Below are positions 45,380 to 56,389 of a DNA stretch of 64,000 nt, one piece after another. Each line of letters starts with the position of its first letter. Position 1 is the stretch's first letter. Both the position numbers and the translations under genes were made by a program. The notes below the pieces were generated by a model that saw nothing but the letters and a program-made list of their open reading frames with translations, had not been told where the DNA came from and ran no database searches. The stretch covers positions 1,890,700-1,954,699 of the forward strand of contig JAQFVV010000186.1 of assembly GCA_028023455.1 (NCBI GenBank). The letters are read 5' to 3'. The DNA comes from Epiperipatus broadwayi (taxonomy: Eukaryota; Onychophora; Udeonychophora; Euonychophora; Peripatidae).

Positions 45380-47970
45380 AATTGCAGATCACTTTCGAGT
45401 AAAGGAAAAATTGCAAGAATTGGAAGAACTGTCTCATACTAAATGGGATATTATTGGGCTTTGTCAAAGTAGAAGAAAAGGTGATGATACAATTAATTAA
45501 AAAAAATAGACATGTACTCCACTACAAAGACCCAAATATTGGAAGTACATGTGGAGTAGAATTTATTATAAATAAAAAGTGGAAGAACTGATGGCGTATT
45601 GGACAGAGTGGTGAGATTAGTTATTCAACTTAATAGCAGATACCAAATGCAGATAATTCAATTTTATGTTCCAACAAGTTCTCACAGTGATAAAGTAGTA
45701 AAAGATTTTATATGGCTGTACAAAAGGCTTTTGATCAGACCAAATAACATTTTAAAAAATTGTTATGGAGACTTTAATGCTAGAATTGGTAAATAATTGA
45801 GAGATGAAAGTGCAGCAGGTAAATTTGGTTATGGTAACAGAAATGAGAGAGGACATAGACTTATGGAGTTTGCAGAAAAATAAAAGTTTTGTATTATGAA
45901 TTCTTTTTTTTTTTTGGAGAAAAATATTAAAATGAATGAACATGGAAGAATACAAATGAATGTACAGCAGAACTGGATTATATTTTGACTAACAGAAAAT
46001 ACATATTTCAGGATTGTAATGTCCTCAATAAATTCAATACAGGAAGTGATCATTGATTAATAAGATGCAAGACACGTGTTAATGCAAAACTAGAGAGACA
46101 AAAATTATTAAGAAAAACAATATACACAATTGATATTCCTAATCTTCAAAAACATTTTGATGAATTTAAATTCAAACCTACAAATTGTTTTCATATATTA
46201 GCAGATGTTGAACGATTCAGATTTGAATGAAATTAATAAAAAAATAACTAATATACTTTCAAAAACTGCAACAAAGATAGCTGGTAGAAAAAAGCAGAAA
46301 GTGACCAATAAAATTTCTATTGAGACTAAACCATTTATGAAGAAAAGAAGGAGTACAAAAATATATAAAAATGGTACATTTTGAAGGATTGAATATTTTG
46401 AATTTTTTTAAATGATGCAAAAAAAATTTATGATGATATAAAAAGATATAATTGTGAACAAGCAAGCAAAGCTATAGAAGAGAATAAAAGTCTTAAGAGT
46501 GTAAAATAACATTTTAGTATTGGTAGAAAATTTACATCTGTAATAAGAAAAAAAAATGGAACTATTACTAAAAAGAAAGATGACATCATGAAATGAGTGG
46601 AAGATTTCTAACAAGCATTATATAGTAATGAAGAACAAGTATCTTCTACAACTGTTATATGTCTTTTGAATTGCCTTGGATTTTAAATGAGATATGCAAT
46701 TAAATTTATGAAGAAGGGAAAACTTCCAGGTAATGATGAAATTATAATTGATATCTTAAAAGAAGCAGGTGAAGAAATAGAAAAACTTTTGGCAAAGTTA
46801 TATACCTAATGTCTTATTGATAAAAATGTATCAAATGATTGGAAGAATGCAGTATTAATACTAGTATTTAAAAAAGATAATAAAGAAGATATTAGAAATT
46901 ACAGACCTATCACTCTTTTAACAGTTTTATACACATTACAAATCATCTACAGAGAACTTTTGATTTCAACCAACCAAAAGAACAAACTAGATTTAAAAGT
47001 GATTTTAGTATAGTGAACCATGTAGTTATATTCTGAAGAACATTTATAAAATGCAACAGCAACAATTAGATTACATAATGTTACTAGGAAGGTTAACATT
47101 GAAAAGGATGCAAGATAGAGTGACTCCATATCTTCAAAACTTTTTATAACAGTGCTGCAAGAAGAATTTTGTATATTAAATTGGGAAGTTACAGAAATAA
47201 AATAAAATGGAGACTATTAAAGTCATTTAGATTTTGCAGATAATGTACTTGTTTTTTGCAAGTAATGCTTGAGAACTTCAGGAAATGTTGCAAGACATAT
47301 AAGATGAAAGTAAGAAAGTAGGGCTGAAGATAAATGTTAAAAAGACTAAAGTAATGTTCAATGGATTTTCTCAAAAGATAAAAATAAAGATTGATAATGA
47401 TGAGTTAGATGAAGTTAACAACTACAAATAATTTGGCCAGATTATTACCACAGATGGGAATATAATCATAGAATTAAACTTGGTTGGAGTGTTTTTCATA
47501 GAGATAACTTAATATTAAAAGGAAATATGCCTATGTGTTGGAAAAAGAAGGTTTTTAATAAATGTGTTTTACCAATTCTTACTTATGGATCTGAGACTTG
47601 GATACTTAATAGAAGAGTAATACAGAAACTTCAGATCACTCAAAGGAGTATGGAAAGATGCATGTTAGGAGTAACAAGCAGAAATTGAAACTGCAATACA
47701 TGGGTAAGATGTTACTGACATCATTGAAAGATTTAAGAGACAAGTGGAGTTGGGCTGAACATATTGCTAGAAGAGATGATAATAGATGGACAGTTGAAAT
47801 ATTAAACTGAATTGCTTGTAAAAGATCCAGAAAAAGACCAGATGTGAAAGGTGGATGGATGAAGTCAGAAAGTGTGTGAGGATGATGTGGAGAAGAGAGA
47901 CAAGATCAGAGAAGATGGATTAAACTTGGAGAGAGCTTCATCTTGCAGTGTATTAATAATGGTTGATGAT
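45380..47970 (+). pseudogene. RTE-like non-LTR retrotransposon (AP endonuclease, RT, C-terminus), decayed
   Basis: Plus-strand blocks in order, in shifting frames. KWDIIGLCQSRRKGDD (about 45440-45485) and NIGSTCGV belong to the endonuclease. FYVPTSSHSDKVVKDF follows, then YGDFNARIGK (about 45764-45793) and a GSDH box near 46040. The RT starts near 46735 with NDEIIIDILKEAG, then NDWKNAVLI and IRNYRPITLLTV (near 46890-46920). Part of the palm is missing. LDFADNVLVF (near 47230) is the YADD-box equivalent with D to N, followed by INVKKTKVMFNGFSQKI. The thumb has LPILTYGSETWILNRRV (47569-47619) and SMERCMLGV. The 3' end is GTTGATGATGATT near 47960. The length, about 2.6 kb, is near a full RTE ORF. 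Stops, deletions and the D to N change make it dead. Confidence 0.8.
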
Positions 47971-47974
47971 GATT

Positions 47975-48915
47975 GTAATACAATCTTTCCCAAAATAGTA
48001 AATATATTAATATTCATAAAAATTAATTATATGATTCGCCCTCAGTCAGTAGCTAAATTCATTTTATAAGTACATAGAGTTATAAATTTATAAAATACAA
48101 TCGCAAAAAAAAAAAAACACACATGAATAAAACATATAAACACAATAACACATAAATACAAAAATAAATCAAAAATTAATAAATTCAAAGTTTGCTTCGC
48201 AATTATTTTATTATTCACACTACTATAACATGTTGCTATAGAAATTCTTCTTTCATTATGCTTAATTGAACCTCAAATTTTATAAGAAATAAGAAATATA
48301 AATAATAAATGTTGTGTATGTAAATACATAACAGCAATAATTTATATTTGCCATTTATTATAAAATTTGATAAAATAAGGCAGTGGGACTAATAAATGTC
48401 AAATTTATTTGTCAATAAATAAACAACATGTCAGCTACATTTATAAAAAATGTAGTTTGTTTCAAAATTCTTAGTTTTCAGAAAACTATATTTTTAAAGC
48501 ATTTTGTATTACTTCTAATTTATTTTTAATTGTACATAGTTTTATTTCTAGGGAAGTCATAAGCAAAAATATTGTAGCAATCATAAATATCTGAGAGATC
48601 CATTCATGACTAGTTTCTACTGAAATGTGAAAAATAAAAACAATGTAAATTTGCATGTATTATATTTATTTAATAAAATTCATAATATCAATTTAATATT
48701 GCATGTGAGAAGAGTAATTTTGTTTCCACAAGACTATACATACATATATAATCAAAAATGAAAATAAAGAAAATCCATTATGCTATTTTTTTTTCATACA
48801 AATTTATAATAAAGTAATATAAATATCCAGTATGTATTTACAATTATATAGAAAAACCTTTCTGAATCATAATTTTGTGTTCTTTTTAATGTTAAACATT
48901 ATATATTTTAATCAG
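47975..48915. other. AT-rich stretch, nothing recognised
   Basis: This is the downstream flank of the RTE-like element, with an A run near 48104. No exon or repeat was recognised. Confidence 0.5.
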
Positions 48916-48920
48916 CATTT

Positions 48921-49145
48921 GGTGTGATGCAATGCACTATGGCTTCTTCTTTCTCACAGTCGGAAATCTCTCAGCCACTATTACCAGAGAAACCTGTTAG
49001 CCAACTTCCCTTCCCTTTCCATTTTCCATCCTAAGATTTTATTCTCTATCCTATTTCATTCCATGTCCACAACATTATCTTTGTCCACTCTATGGCCTTT
49101 ATATCTAAATACCTCTTATCATTTTCCAAACACAGCATAAAAAAC
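48921..49145 (-). mobile_element. Dispersed repeat with pentanucleotide-type tail, copy 2
   Basis: It pairs with 34083-34318, in the same orientation. Shared blocks include GAAATCTCTCAGCCACTAT, AGAGAAACCTGTTAGCC and CCACAACATTATCTTTGTCC. Its terminal repeat is shorter (GGTGTGATGCAATGCACTAT). Divergence between the copies is moderate. Confidence 0.65.
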
Positions 49146-49667
49146 TAAGAACTCACTTTCTGTATAAATCATCTTGTTTATATTCATTCTCCCAATATAT
49201 TATTGCATTTAGATGACATCTATTGTTTTATAATAGAAATAAAAATAACAGTAATAGTATATAAATAAATAAAAATAAAGTTATGATATGGCATTTTAAA
49301 TCTATATAAAAATTCAATAAAGGTTTTAAATAAATTAATTATATAACATAAGAAAGACATAGTACAGATAAAACTTTATACAACTTTATATATACTATGT
49401 TATTATATAATTTTCCATTCATTTTTAAATTAACAGTTATTAATTAAATTATAAAATAATAGATGTCACTCTATATGCAATAATGTATTACTGATTAAAA
49501 CAGATAACTTCTAACATTGAAAAAGACATAAAATTATATGCTGAGAAAGGCTTTTCTGTATAATTATAAATATATAATTTTTGTAATTGCTCTTATATAT
49601 TGATATTTATATTACTTTATTGTAAATTTATATAAAATAACTGTTGTGTTTAGTCTGGATTATTCCT

Positions 49668-49755
49668 ATAAACACAAATGAATATATATATATATATACA
49701 TTTTAATAATATAAACACAAATGAATATATATATATATATACATTTTAATAATAT
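49668..49755 (+). repeat. Tandem duplication, 2 x 43 bp, with AT core
   Basis: ATAAACACAAATGAATATAT through ACATTTTAATAATAT is repeated at 43-bp spacing with no visible differences, so it is very recent. Confidence 0.92.
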
Positions 49756-49869
49756 ATTTAATAGTAATATATAGATGCAAACATACACTTGATTTCTAAT
49801 ATATTTATAGTACTTAAAGATTTAAATAATGATGGCTATACTTCACCTGCTACTATATAGTGGGGTACA

Positions 49870-50813
49870 GCTACTAGTTTAAATGTGAACTGTTGAAGAA
49901 GAGACTGTGTCCCTATAGATTTCTCTACCCACTTCCAGCTGTAGTTGACAGAGTGCCTCATAAGTAGGTATGGCAACTCTTCTGGCTGTATTTATAGCTT
50001 GCCTCAAGTCAGCTTTGGTTCTGGTAGCATCCAGTCCTAAATGTGGATTTTTGTTAGCTTAAATAGCTATAGTCTGGAGAATGATCAGTGCTGTTCAAAT
50101 TAGCAGAAGTTTCCCGCAACCATATATGGAGAACTAGGCTATTGTTGTTCAATTTTAACAGTTGTTTTCTGGAGAAGGCATACCATCTTTCAGGGTAGAC
50201 AGTCATTCTCCACTTTAACTTAAAAAAGGCTCACTATTTATTGCCCAATCTCCAATCTTAATGGAAACATTCGGATTCAGTAAGCATCATTGCTATTGGC
50301 TGTTCTTTCCATTGGCTATGTGTTCTTTATATATATATATATATATGGCTATGTGTTCTTTATATATATATATATATATGCATTGGTTAACAGCAATGAA
50401 TACTCAATCCAGTCGTGATAAAGAAATCTGGACTAGTCCATTATTTGCCAGCAAGGTGAGATATGATATTTACTCCTTGTCTAAAATTAGCCCTGAAAAA
50501 CATAGTTATGCAGATGTGTTCAGAAACATTTTCCCTTCACTTGGTTGCTTTTTCTGGCTTGATATTCTCTGTAGGTTCACTGTTGTCATCATTTGGAGTT
50601 TTTGGAGCTGAAGGTCCATTACAGCTGGCTGATGATTTATCACTGGTGGATTGCAACTGTTTCATCTGATAAGGTTTTGCTGATGACTGGGTTTGGAGCT
50701 GTAGATTCACATAGCCAGTTGATGCCAAATCACAATTGACTTGCCACTTATTTTTACCTGATGAGGCTTTGCTGATAGCTGGTTGTAGATAGCTGGTTGT
50801 AGATCTTATACTT
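49870..50813 (-). pseudogene. Unspliced, frame-broken copy of an unrecognised protein gene (probable processed pseudogene)
   Basis: Minus-strand reading, right to left, is protein-like almost throughout. From about 50813 to 50537: LQPAISKASSGKNKWQVNCD, VNLQLQTQSSAKPYQMKQLQ, then a Ser/Pro/Glu-rich low-complexity part ending NIKPEKATK. After an in-frame stop it continues in frame as EHICITMFFRANFRQGVNII and SHLAGK. An AT microsatellite (50315-50392) interrupts. Then NPNVSIKIGDWAINSEPF, a frame change, WRMTVYPERWYAFSRKQLLK, NSLVLHIWLRETSANLN, another frame change, LGLDATRTKADLRQAINTAR and RVAIPTYEALCQLQLEVGRE, ending STVHI and a stop at 49879. Two in-frame stops and two or three frameshifts, with no intron-like gaps, suggest retrocopying or a decayed transposon protein. 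The protein family is not recognised. Confidence 0.5.
50315..50392 (+). repeat. Duplicated unit with (AT)n, 2 x about 36 bp
   Basis: GGCTATGTGTTCTTTATATA occurs twice, each followed by an AT run. It is a microsatellite expansion plus local duplication inside the broken gene copy. Confidence 0.9.
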
Positions 50814-51388
50814 TAGTAAAATTTTAAAAATGTTATCATAAACTCTATAATTTACCTGATTCTTGTTAGAATGTGATACTTAATTCCTATGCTTTGCTAA
50901 TTAATAATTCTGATGTAATTATATTTATTTTGTTCACACATTATGCTTTCATTATTATAAATCTTTAAAACCAGATATATACCTCTATTACAAAGTGTTT
51001 AGTTATAAATTATTATTTGCATCAGTTTCTTATTATCATTAAAAAATAGACATTTGATATCACTAAGCCTTATTACCAAATTAGTATGTTCACCTTGCTA
51101 ACTTTTTCCATGTGTCAGGTATTCTCAAGTCATTAATTCACTGTTTTACATTTTTTTATTTGTCCACATTATCAAAATAAGATTTGGGGATAAAATAAAT
51201 ATACGATTAAGTATTAATGTGCTATATAAATCATTAAATTGTTGAGCATTAAGTTTAATAAATTTACCAATAAAATTAAGTTCATGGCCAAGCTGAATTT
51301 TTTAAACTTTTGAATCTGTGACACTAACTTTGGTAATTGCCATCTTTATCTACTAATGTATTATGCTCTTTAAAAAATTCTAATATTT

Positions 51389-51490
51389 TTTTTTTCATGT
51401 GTCATAGCATCGTCCGGGAAGCAAACCCACTTGCCCAGGACAACTGCTTGTAAGGCAGATGTGCTGACCTCTCAACCACCAACCATATTT
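51389..51490 (-). mobile_element. SINE family 1, copy d
   Basis: The minus strand reads GGTGGTTGAGAGGTCAGCAC, then a B-box-like GTGGGTTTGCTTCCCGGACG, then ATGCTATGACACATGA and an A run. Several CpG sites of copy c appear as TG or CA here, as expected from methylated-C decay. Possible diverged flanking duplication: AAAATTCTAATATTTTT (from 51373) and AAAATTAAATATTTTT (from 51496). Confidence 0.8.
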
Positions 51491-51611
51491 TGGGAAAATT
51501 AAATATTTTTGTATTGGACTATTTCCACCATCTTAGTATTGAAGGTCTTTAGAAAAATTTAACTTTATTTAAATATTCCAAAGACATTCAACTGTTAGTA
51601 TTAGTTCATCA

Positions 51612-51772
51612 AAGAGGTTAGTATATGCACAATGTTTTGAGAGGTATTGTTCTCCCCTCTTCTTCAGGTGTTTCTAGCCTGACCAGTGACAATACTAGCA
51701 TGATATTCGAACCTGAACCCTTAGATTCTTGAGTATTGAATTTTAAGGTAATGCTCTAACCAACTGAGTCAT
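51612..51772 (-). mobile_element. SINE family 2, copy a (tRNA head plus about 90-bp body)
   Basis: The minus strand starts GACTCAGTTGGTTAGAGCAT (A box, TTGGTTAGAGC at 51753-51766 region) and has AGGTTCGAATATC (B box, 51702-51714). The body follows: CACTGGTCAGGCTAGAAACA, CCTGAAGAAGAGGGGAG and ACATTGTGCATATACTAACC. The head looks like a Lys/Ile-type tRNA with a long insertion in its middle. The body is shared with 38437-38590, so it is a repeat and not a tRNA gene. Confidence 0.75.
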
Positions 51773-52439
51773 ATCTATCTTTCATTATTTGTTTTAGAAT
51801 CAAATTTATATTCATTACTCCTTGTTATCATGCTTTATTTTATTTATTAAATTTATATGTGCTGAAAACCATTTAAAACTTTTATATTACATCTTGACAA
51901 TTATTTACATGGAATTCCAAAATTAAATATGTGTATCGAAATATAAAAGGTTAACCCATGAATTATTAAATTCTCTATCTGTATATTATACTATAAGTTC
52001 TATTTGATAACTGCCCATTTTTCAATTCAAATTTCATTCTGTTTATAAATGTCACTACTCAAACTTCAAATATTTTGGCAAATATTAAAGTTAGCTTATA
52101 ATAAATAAAAGCCATGTTTTGATTATTTTTAAATAACTTTATCTTAAATATTCTGCATTTATATTTACATATTCAAATTTTTTTTTTTTTGATTCTCTGT
52201 TTTTTAAAAGCATTAAACTTTTGTTCTGTTATTAATTCAGAGTTTTGCTTATTTAATATTTATTCTCTATTATCTCCATTAAATAAAATATTGGCAAGTT
52301 AATTGAATGGTTTTCAGTAATTAATGAGTTGCTGTTATATTCATTAAATTATTTATTCTGCACAAATTCTCCAATTAGTTATATTCTACTTGTGCATCAA
52401 TATCTGAGGGTGTGATCAAATAAACATTAGTCAATTATT

Positions 52440-52952
52440 AAACTGTGTACACAAGACCATTAAGTCTGATCTTGAACTGATCAGGATTAACCACACCATT
52501 CCTTGTTTAGTGAATGAGATATTACTTCATGTATTCAGTCATTGCAGACCATGTCTCTCTACAGTAATTCTTTGACACAATACTATACTGAACAGTGTAC
52601 ACAAGATCATTAAGTTTGACCTTGAAAGAGTTAGAATTAAAGAGACAATTCTTGATTTTGCCAATAGTCTTCATCCTGACATTGTTGTCATTAATGAGGA
52701 TCAAAAGATTGTCGAAATGGTTGACAGCATGTTTTTTTTAGAACCATTATGAAGTCTTTACCAGTGACAGACTAACAGACAATCCAAATACAAAAGTATT
52801 GCAGACTGATACATGCATCATGGCTATAAAGTATTTTTAGATGCATTTATTGTGGGTGCTCTTGATGCATGGGATCTTCATAATAAGGCATTCACCTTGG
52901 TCATTGGCAAGCATTACCACAGTCTAAAACATAGACTAATTAATTCTTAAGT
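52440..52952 (+). pseudogene. C-terminus of an R2/NeSL-type LINE (restriction-like endonuclease), decayed
   Basis: The plus strand reads DLERVRIKETILDFANSLHP then DIVVINEDQKIVEMVD (about 52616-52728). This has the PD...D/E...E pattern expected of the restriction-like endonuclease at the end of R2-, R4- and NeSL-group LINEs. After stops and a frame change it reads KYKSIAD, then GYKVFLDAFIVGALDAWDLH and YHSLKHRLINS with a stop near 52950. The GALxxWDxxN block followed by a conserved helix is a C-terminal signature I associate with such elements. An about 60-bp segment (GTGTACACAAGACCATTAAG) is tandemly repeated 150 bp later, doubling the VHKxIKxDLE stretch. No RT is left upstream. Confidence 0.5.
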
Positions 52953-52999
52953 TTATTTTACAGTTGTAACATACAATTCACATTTCAAACATTCACAAT

Positions 53000-54055
53000 G
53001 AGAATATCTCCTAAGATTACAGCATCTATTTTCTTTCTATATATGCTGTGGTGCATCAGAGGTAATAGTTATCCTAGGAGCCCACAAATACTTTCTAAAA
53101 TAAATTGGAGTTCTAGTCCTTAATGCAGTAGCATCTTAGATCCTAGGGTGAGGCTCTTGATTCTAAAAAGAATAGACAAAAATGACAACTAATTATTACA
53201 TTAATGAAAATATGTTAAATATATAAATTTATGAAACTCCATATACCATAAAAGGTAACCTTTCAATGAGTTCTATTACTATCCTGTGTAGTCGAAACGG
53301 AAAAAGGCTCATTGTAATATTTATTCAATAAAATTCTTTGAAATATAATTATTAACACCAATAATAAACAGAGTTTTTTTTATTTTCAATATCTCTTTTA
53401 GTTCCTACAAATTACATGTATTAATATAACATTTTTTAAATGATAGATCAGTATGTGAAAGCATTGAATAATATTTATTTATTTATAACATAATCTTTGA
53501 TGACGAAATATGTGGTTACAGATAGATTATAAATAAAGCAGTAACGCTATGAAACATGAGATTTATGATTACGGTGCTGATAACTATGAATGTACTTATC
53601 TAAATAAAAAAAGAAGAAATAAAACTCACTTTGTAAAGCATATGCACATACATATGCAAAAGAATTATTAGTTTAGATGTATAATATCTATTATATATAT
53701 ATATATGCTATGCTTTAGTTGGTATCAAGGGGTTAATAATGTGTATCCGTTTATATATAAATATTTATTAAAACCACTTTTTAAAGGAATTGCATACAAG
53801 TAGTGGAAAATTAATTAGAGTATGAAATGTACTATTAGATATAAAATGGTTTTATGAAATTAGAATTTAATTGAATCGTTTATTTATTATATATTAACTT
53901 TTAAATAAATAAACCATGTGGTTAATGATAAGTAATAGATATTAAAACAAATATTACATCCTAATTTTAATGGCCAGTGGTTAAAATGGTGTTGGCATGA
54001 TTATTAAGTTCCATTTGGCAACATATCTATCTGGAGGTGTAAAGATGTGATCTTT
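53000..54055. other. AT-rich stretch, nothing recognised
   Basis: It contains a short AT run near 53692 and scattered A runs. No exon or repeat family was recognised. Confidence 0.5.
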
Positions 54056-54059
54056 AATT

Positions 54060-55230
54060 TTAATTTGATTTATTTTGTTGTAGAAATGTGCTTGCAGTTT
54101 TTTTGAGGTTTGAGAGTTCTCACTTTATGCTCTTATTGAGAATAATGAGTGAAATTGATTGGAATATAATAAGAAATGTAATGAAGGTTTTGGTACAATT
54201 GAAAATGATGGACAATTAAAGGAAAAGTGTTGGATAGTTTCTTCCTCTTTGTGGCAGAGTGAACAAATTGTGCCTATATTGATAGAAAACATTTTTTAGC
54301 TGAGCAGTGAAGAAGAGGTTGGAGTATTAATAATATCTCAATTTTTGTGGGTAAAGTTATAAGCTTTCCAGTAATTTATTTTGGTTAATATAGTATGTTG
54401 TCGGAGTATAGAGTATGTGGCAAGAATATTGATAAAGATTTTGCAAAAGGTATTTTTAACAGGTGGTGGGGTATCTGTTGGGTCAATGCAAATATATTTC
54501 TCAAAGTCTGAGAAAAGTGTAGAAACTTGACTGCTACATTTATTGTTCTTTAGAAATGAATAATAGAAATAAAATTAAATAAGAGTCATTGTTATTGGGC
54601 TATCATGATTCTAGCCAACACAACTGTCTTAACTTCTCATCAGTTTGGTGCATAAGGACTATACTGTATTTTATTTTTGGAAAAAGGTGGTGTAATTAAT
54701 GTTGTCTGTAATATGTTGTTTTAGATAATATTGAAATATTAATAACGGTGATTTTGGCATATAATTATAGGTAGTCTTTAGAATGGGATCTGGTTGTGGT
54801 TTCAATGGATAAATACCATGTCTTTAACTGAGATTCTCATAGTATTTGTGGATTTGTAAATGGGAAAACTTGGGAAATTATAAGAAAGTGCGAAGAAGGT
54901 GGTGGGTATATTGCTTCCAGTTAAGATATTCTATATAGTTGATTTTTTAAGATAGAAATGAAGTTTTCATTATTTGTATATAGTCTTCAAGGATTGTTGT
55001 TAGTTAGATAATCTATGTAGAAGATACACTTACTGTTTTTATAGATTAATGAAATGTAGACACCAGGTATTTTGTTTTCAATATCTAATAGCTAAGGAAT
55101 CAATTTTAGTGATAAACAATAAGGCACCAAAAGGTGACTGTGAGAACTGAAACCAGATAGGACCTTTTCATTAACAGTGATCTGAAATTCTCTATTTATG
55201 AGAAGGTTGGCGAAAATATATAGATGCAAG
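54060..55230 (-). pseudogene. L1/Tx1-like LINE ORF2, late RT to CCHC domain, decayed
   Basis: Minus-strand translation from about 55210: NREFQITVNEKVLSGF, then LVPYCLSLKLIP and IENKIPGVYISLIYKN (the region after the GCPLSPLLF-type box). IFYIDYL follows where the FADD box should be. Further on: PPPVKNTFCKIFINILATY, KINYWKAYNFTHKN, and CSLCHKEEETIQHFSFNC at 54212-54264, a perfect CX2CX8HX4C zinc motif typical of the LINE C-terminus. Stops and frame changes are frequent. The zinc motif closely matches that at 56605-56658, so both copies belong to one family. Confidence 0.65.
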
Positions 55231-56080
55231 GATGTTGTGTGTTTAAAGAGCTATTAGCAACGGATAATAATAATTATGTGTGTTAGTAATTGGCTATAGC
55301 TTTGAACAATACGATTTTAAAAAAATATTATTAAACGCTATTATAGTTTATTACATAGATAGCTATAATAATATTAATAGCGCTTTTTCTATAATTGGCG
55401 TGCGTTTTTCATCTTAGCACAACTGATAAATTTATAATTTAACAGATGAAACATATATATATATATGTTTCATCTGATTTAGTCTGTGTTGTAGATAACC
55501 CCATACAAAGTTATAATGAATTTTTAGCATTATGTTCTGATAAGAAAAAAATTTCTGTTTTATATATAATAAATGGGTAAGTTTTTGTTATCTATTGACT
55601 TCTAAATATTACCAAAGACATGCATGATTGCTTCAGCATTTTTTTAAATCCGCAGTACTTGTAAAAAATCATTACCTTGACTTTCCAACAGGTGAATGAA
55701 ATCAGGTTGAAGGTGAATGCAAGTTTTAAATCCGCCAAATAAAAAAAATTGCAAAATTAAATGTTTTATTGCGATTAAGTAATAAACAAATAAACGCTCT
55801 AATTAAATGTGTTAATTGCTAAAAAGTTAATTACCATTTTTACGCGAATATAAACAATTGTAACACATTTATTTAAATTATTAAAAAATATTAATAAACA
55901 AATAAGCAAAACAAAAAGTTTAATTGTAAGTTCATCTACACCTTTAGATTTGTGTTTTTATACTATCTTTGATATTATATATATATATAACATTTTTCAA
56001 AGCTCCCTATTAACTTTATAATAATATTTTGTAATACATAAACAGGTTAATGTCTTTATTGCTTGGTATTTCATAAGAAC
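55231..56080. other. AT-rich stretch with a perfect palindrome
   Basis: Nothing coding. A perfect 34-bp palindrome (CAGATGAAACATATAT and its complement) spans 55443-55476, and an AT run lies near 55977-55989. Confidence 0.6.
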
Positions 56081-56084
56081 TACG

Positions 56085-56165
56085 AGCACCAAAATCGATT
56101 CTCGGACCTGCCATCCCAAGTCGGACACACTATCTCTGTGCCTAGCCATGCAGAGTGATAGTATA
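56085..56165 (-). mobile_element. Possible tRNA-headed SINE fragment (third type)
   Basis: The minus strand reads CATGGCTAGGCACAGAGAT (A-box-like TGGCTAGGCAC), then about 40 bp later GGCAGGTCCGAGAATCG (B-box-like). It is clearly more GC-rich than its surroundings and unlike SINE families 1 and 2. No second copy is in the window. Confidence 0.4.
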
Positions 56166-56389
56166 TAATATATAGAAGTGAAGCTGTAAGAAGATGGTAT
56201 GCTTGTGAATAATGCAACCTAATGGTTTGATGATTTAGACCAGAAGTTCCCAAATTTATTTTCCTATTGCCCCCTTTTTTAAAAAAAAGTACAGTATCTT
56301 CCAGAAAATCTACTTTCTTTATGGGAATAAATAGAAAAGATGCAATGGCATATTTGTTTCTTTTATGTACTTCCTACAACATACACATA

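Noticed and set aside
51690-51772. A tRNA gene on the - strand
   Set aside because: The head has A and B boxes, but the middle is too long and a body shared with 38437-38590 follows. It is a SINE head.
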